NCBI GenBank assembly: GCA_938017905.1 | Contig: CALIKX010000026.1 | Coordinates: 1 to 64,000 of the forward strand | DNA length: 64,000 bases | Source of the DNA: an uncultured Thermoleophilia bacterium | GTDB lineage: Bacteria > Actinomycetota > Thermoleophilia > Miltoncostaeales > Miltoncostaeaceae | Direction: 5' to 3' | Shown here: positions 61,938 to 64,000 of the stretch, piece after piece | Layout of the letters: the number at the start of each line of letters is the position of its first letter | Numbering within the stretch: the stretch's first letter is position 1 | Translations under genes and position numbers: made by a program | Notes under the pieces: model-generated | The model's input: the letters and a program-made list of their open reading frames with translations, nothing else | Told to the model about the DNA's origin: nothing | Databases searched by the model: none

Positions 61938-63508
61938 GCAAAATAGCTCCCGGGGCCCCCACCGTGGTGATCGGCGGCGGGCTGGCCGGCATGACGGCGG
62001 CGCTGCGCATCGCGGGCCGCGTCCCCGTGGTCATCGTCACCAAGGCGGCGCTGGGCGAGGGCAGCACGCAGTGGGCGCAGGGGGGCATCGCCGCGGCCGT
62101 CGGACCCGGTGATTCCGTCGAGGCCCACGTACGGGACACCCTGGACGCCGGCGCCGGCATGGGCGACGCGGGGACCGCACGGGCCGTGTGCGGGGACGCG
62201 CCCGGGCTGATCGCTGAACTGGAGCGCCTCGGCGTGCGCTTCGACCGGGCCGGCGACGCCCTCGCGCTCGCCCGGGAGGGAGCCCACTCACTCCCACGCG
62301 TGGTCCACGCGGGGGGCGACGAGACCGGACGCCACGTGGCCGCCGCGCTCGCGCGTGCCGTGCACGCCCACGCGGGCATCCGGGTGGTCGAGCACGCCGC
62401 GGTGCGGGATCTGGTCACGGGGGACACGGGCGTCGACGGCGTGCGCCTGGAGGACGGCAAGGTAATCGCGGCCCGGGCCGTGATCCTCGCGACCGGCGGG
62501 TCCGGTCACCTGTTCGCCCGCACCACCAACCCTGCAGGGGCAACGGCCGACGGCCCCGCGCTCGCGCGGCGCGCCGGGGCCGCGCTGGCGGATCTGGAGA
62601 TGGTGCAGTTCCACCCCACCGCCCTGGCAGTGGGCCCGAGCCCGCTCGCGCTGGTGAGCGAGGCGGTGCGCGGCGCCGGGGGGATGCTGTACGACCGCGC
62701 CGGGGAGCCGGTGATGGCCGGCGTGCACCCCATGGGCGACCTGGGCCCGCGCGACGTGGTAGCCCGGGCGGTGTTCCGGCGGGCACGGGAGACCGGCGCC
62801 GACGTGGTCATGAGCCTGGCGCACCTCGACCCGGAGCGCGTGCATGCGCGGTTCCCCGGGGTGGCCGCACTGTGCGCTGCGCACGGGATCGACCTCGCGC
62901 GAGACCCCGTACCCGTGACGCCCGCCGCCCACTACGCGATGGGCGGGGTGCTCACGGATCTCGACGGGCGCACCACGGTCCCCGGCCTGTGGGCCGTGGG
63001 CGAATGCGGATGCACCGGACTGCATGGCGCGAACCGGCTGGCATCCAACGGGCTCCTCGAGGCCGCTGCGCTCGGACGCCGGGCCGCAGACGCAGTGGCC
63101 GACGGCGACCGCACGCCCGCTCCGGGCCCGCGGGCCGACCCCGCGCCCCTCGCCGTCGGCGATGCCGACGGGGCGACGGTGCGCGCCGCGGTGGGGCGGA
63201 TCATGTGGGACGACTGCGGCCTGGAGCGCGACGCCTGTGGCCTGGAGAGCGCGGCACTCGAACTGGAGGCCCTGCCCCGCCCGGCGGATGCCGGGACGGC
63301 GGGACTGCGCGAGGTCGCGCAACTCGTGGTCCGCGCGGCCATGGCGCGCGAGGAGAGCCGCGGCGCGCACCACCGCTCGGACTTCCCCGACCCGGACCCC
63401 GCAGGGCCCACGCGCACCTGCTGGGCCGGCGACCTGCCCTTCCCCGTTCCCACCACGACCCCGGTACCGGCGGCACGGCCGTCGATCGACCTGACGGAGG
63501 TAGCGTGA
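61922..63508 (+). CDS. nadB: L-aspartate oxidase
   Basis: First step of de novo NAD synthesis: oxidises aspartate to iminoaspartate with FAD. FAD motif VVIGGGLAGMTAALRIAG, then KAALGEGSTQWAQGGIAAAV. Further signatures: FDRAGDALALAREGAHSLPR, ATGGSGHLFARTTNPAGATA, VQFHPTALA, TPAAHYAMGGVLTDLDGRTT and GLWAVGECGCTGLHGANRLA. 528 residues, full length. GTGA overlap with nadA. The inverted repeat covering its start codon would let a regulator block both transcription and initiation. Confidence 0.95.
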   Translation: MTSIRRKIAPGAPTVVIGGGLAGMTAALRIAGRVPVVIVTKAALGEGSTQWAQGGIAAAVGPGDSVEAHVRDTLDAGAGMGDAGTARAVCGDAPGLIAELERLGVRFDRAGDALALAREGAHSLPRVVHAGGDETGRHVAAALARAVHAHAGIRVVEHAAVRDLVTGDTGVDGVRLEDGKVIAARAVILATGGSGHLFARTTNPAGATADGPALARRAGAALADLEMVQFHPTALAVGPSPLALVSEAVRGAGGMLYDRAGEPVMAGVHPMGDLGPRDVVARAVFRRARETGADVVMSLAHLDPERVHARFPGVAALCAAHGIDLARDPVPVTPAAHYAMGGVLTDLDGRTTVPGLWAVGECGCTGLHGANRLASNGLLEAAALGRRAADAVADGDRTPAPGPRADPAPLAVGDADGATVRAAVGRIMWDDCGLERDACGLESAALELEALPRPADAGTAGLREVAQLVVRAAMAREESRGAHHRSDFPDPDPAGPTRTCWAGDLPFPVPTTTPVPAARPSIDLTEVA

Positions 63509-64000
63509 CCACCACCGCCCCCACGTGCGCCATCCCGGCGCCGGAGACCACGGTGCCCGACGCCGAGCTGATCGCCCGGGCCACCGCCGCGCGCGGGGAA
63601 CTGGGCGACCGCCTGGTGATCCTCGGCCACCACTACCAGAAGCACGAGGTCATCCGGTTCGCCGACATCACGGGCGACTCGTTCCTGCTGGCGCGCCGCG
63701 GCGCCGAGGCCACCCACGCCGACCTGGTGCTGTTCCTCGGCGTGTATTTCATGGCCGAGGCGGCGGACATCCTGTCGCGCGATCACCAGCGCGTGGTGCT
63801 TCCCGACCTCGGGGCGGGGTGCCACCTTGCCGAGTGCGCCGACATCTTCACCGTGAACGACGCGTGGCAGCAGATCACCGACGCGTTCCCCGACCGCACC
63901 ATCGTCCCGCTCACCTACATGAACTCAGGAGCGGACCTGAAGGCCTTCGTCGGCAGGAACGGCGGAGCGGTATGCACGTCCGGGAACGCCGAGCGTGCAT
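63505..64000 (+). CDS. nadA: Quinolinate synthase, 3' end cut by window edge
   Basis: Condenses iminoaspartate with dihydroxyacetone phosphate to quinolinate using a 4Fe-4S cluster. LVILGHHYQKHEVIRFADIT, then GDSFLLARRGAEATHADLVL, FLGVYFMAEAADIL (conserved FMAE), LPDLGAGCHLAECADI with the first cluster Cys, VPLTYMNSGADLKAFVG and AVCTSGNA with a later Cys. GTG 63505 overlaps the nadB stop. About 165 of some 350 residues are visible; nadC presumably follows beyond the edge. Confidence 0.95.
   Translation, partial: MTTTAPTCAIPAPETTVPDAELIARATAARGELGDRLVILGHHYQKHEVIRFADITGDSFLLARRGAEATHADLVLFLGVYFMAEAADILSRDHQRVVLPDLGAGCHLAECADIFTVNDAWQQITDAFPDRTIVPLTYMNSGADLKAFVGRNGGAVCTSGNAERA

Overview
This is 64 kb of very GC-rich chromosome (G or C at almost every third codon position) carrying about 66 genes, two tRNA genes and no recognisable phage, insertion sequence, CRISPR array or rRNA. 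The gene content points to an actinobacterium. It includes a tlpA-tilS-hpt-ftsH-folP run, a pair of Get3-like ATPases of the type found in mycobacteria, an actinobacterial-style short SigA, an initiator tRNA with a C1-U72 mismatch, and a hopanoid operon. A deep-branching class such as Thermoleophilia is my best guess, but that is inference.

Layout, left to right. 1-5146 (minus): thiol-disulfide lipoprotein, tRNA-Ile lysidine synthetase, phosphoribosyltransferase, FtsH and dihydropteroate synthase (cut by the left edge). 5199-13797: a mixed stretch with a PAP2 phosphatase, a degenerate GGDEF membrane protein, 3-hydroxyacyl-CoA dehydrogenase, a glutamate-synthase-like flavoprotein, ornithine carbamoyltransferase, a rhomboid fused to a DUF2007-type domain, a FIST protein and a small DNA-binding protein under an AT-rich repeat promoter. 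13804-24216: a zinc alcohol dehydrogenase diverges from the hopanoid block (prenyl diphosphate synthase, HpnH, HpnG-like, HpnA, squalene-hopene cyclase, HpnC, HpnD, HpnE, PAP2-like protein). Most neighbours in this block overlap by 4 nt. 24179-34447: VanW-family protein, acetyl-CoA synthetase, HU, tRNA-Leu(UAA), Ppx/GppA phosphatase, PhzF protein and the paired ArsA/Get3-like ATPases.

34423-47832: an FdrA-like gene leads a glycosyltransferase and a propeller-like protein. An ArsR-DUF2892-MMPL-methyltransferase operon, an MMPL plus tandem alpha/beta-hydrolase operon, a TauE/SafE permease and a DUF1116 (AllG-like) gene follow. 47912-53497: repeat protein, principal sigma factor, MOSC protein, methylglyoxal synthase, initiator tRNA and a MASE1-EamA fusion. 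53494-64000: secreted multicopper oxidase with a secreted pentapeptide-repeat protein, TypA, an EgtD-like methyltransferase facing a divergent second DHPS-like gene, a membrane-anchored Mrr-type nuclease, and nadB-nadA under a perfect 13-bp inverted repeat that spans the nadB start codon.

How the genes work together. The clearest pathway is hopanoid synthesis: prenyl diphosphate supply, then HpnD/HpnC/HpnE to squalene, Shc to hopene, HpnH to adenosylhopane, and HpnG/HpnA for later side-chain steps. Two expression habits recur. Many transcription-unit heads carry a TAnnnT-like hexamer 6-8 nt before the start codon, as expected for leaderless mRNAs, and I used this to choose several starts. Genes inside operons commonly overlap by ATGA or GTGA. 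Four convergent pairs share their two stop codons within a single CTAG.
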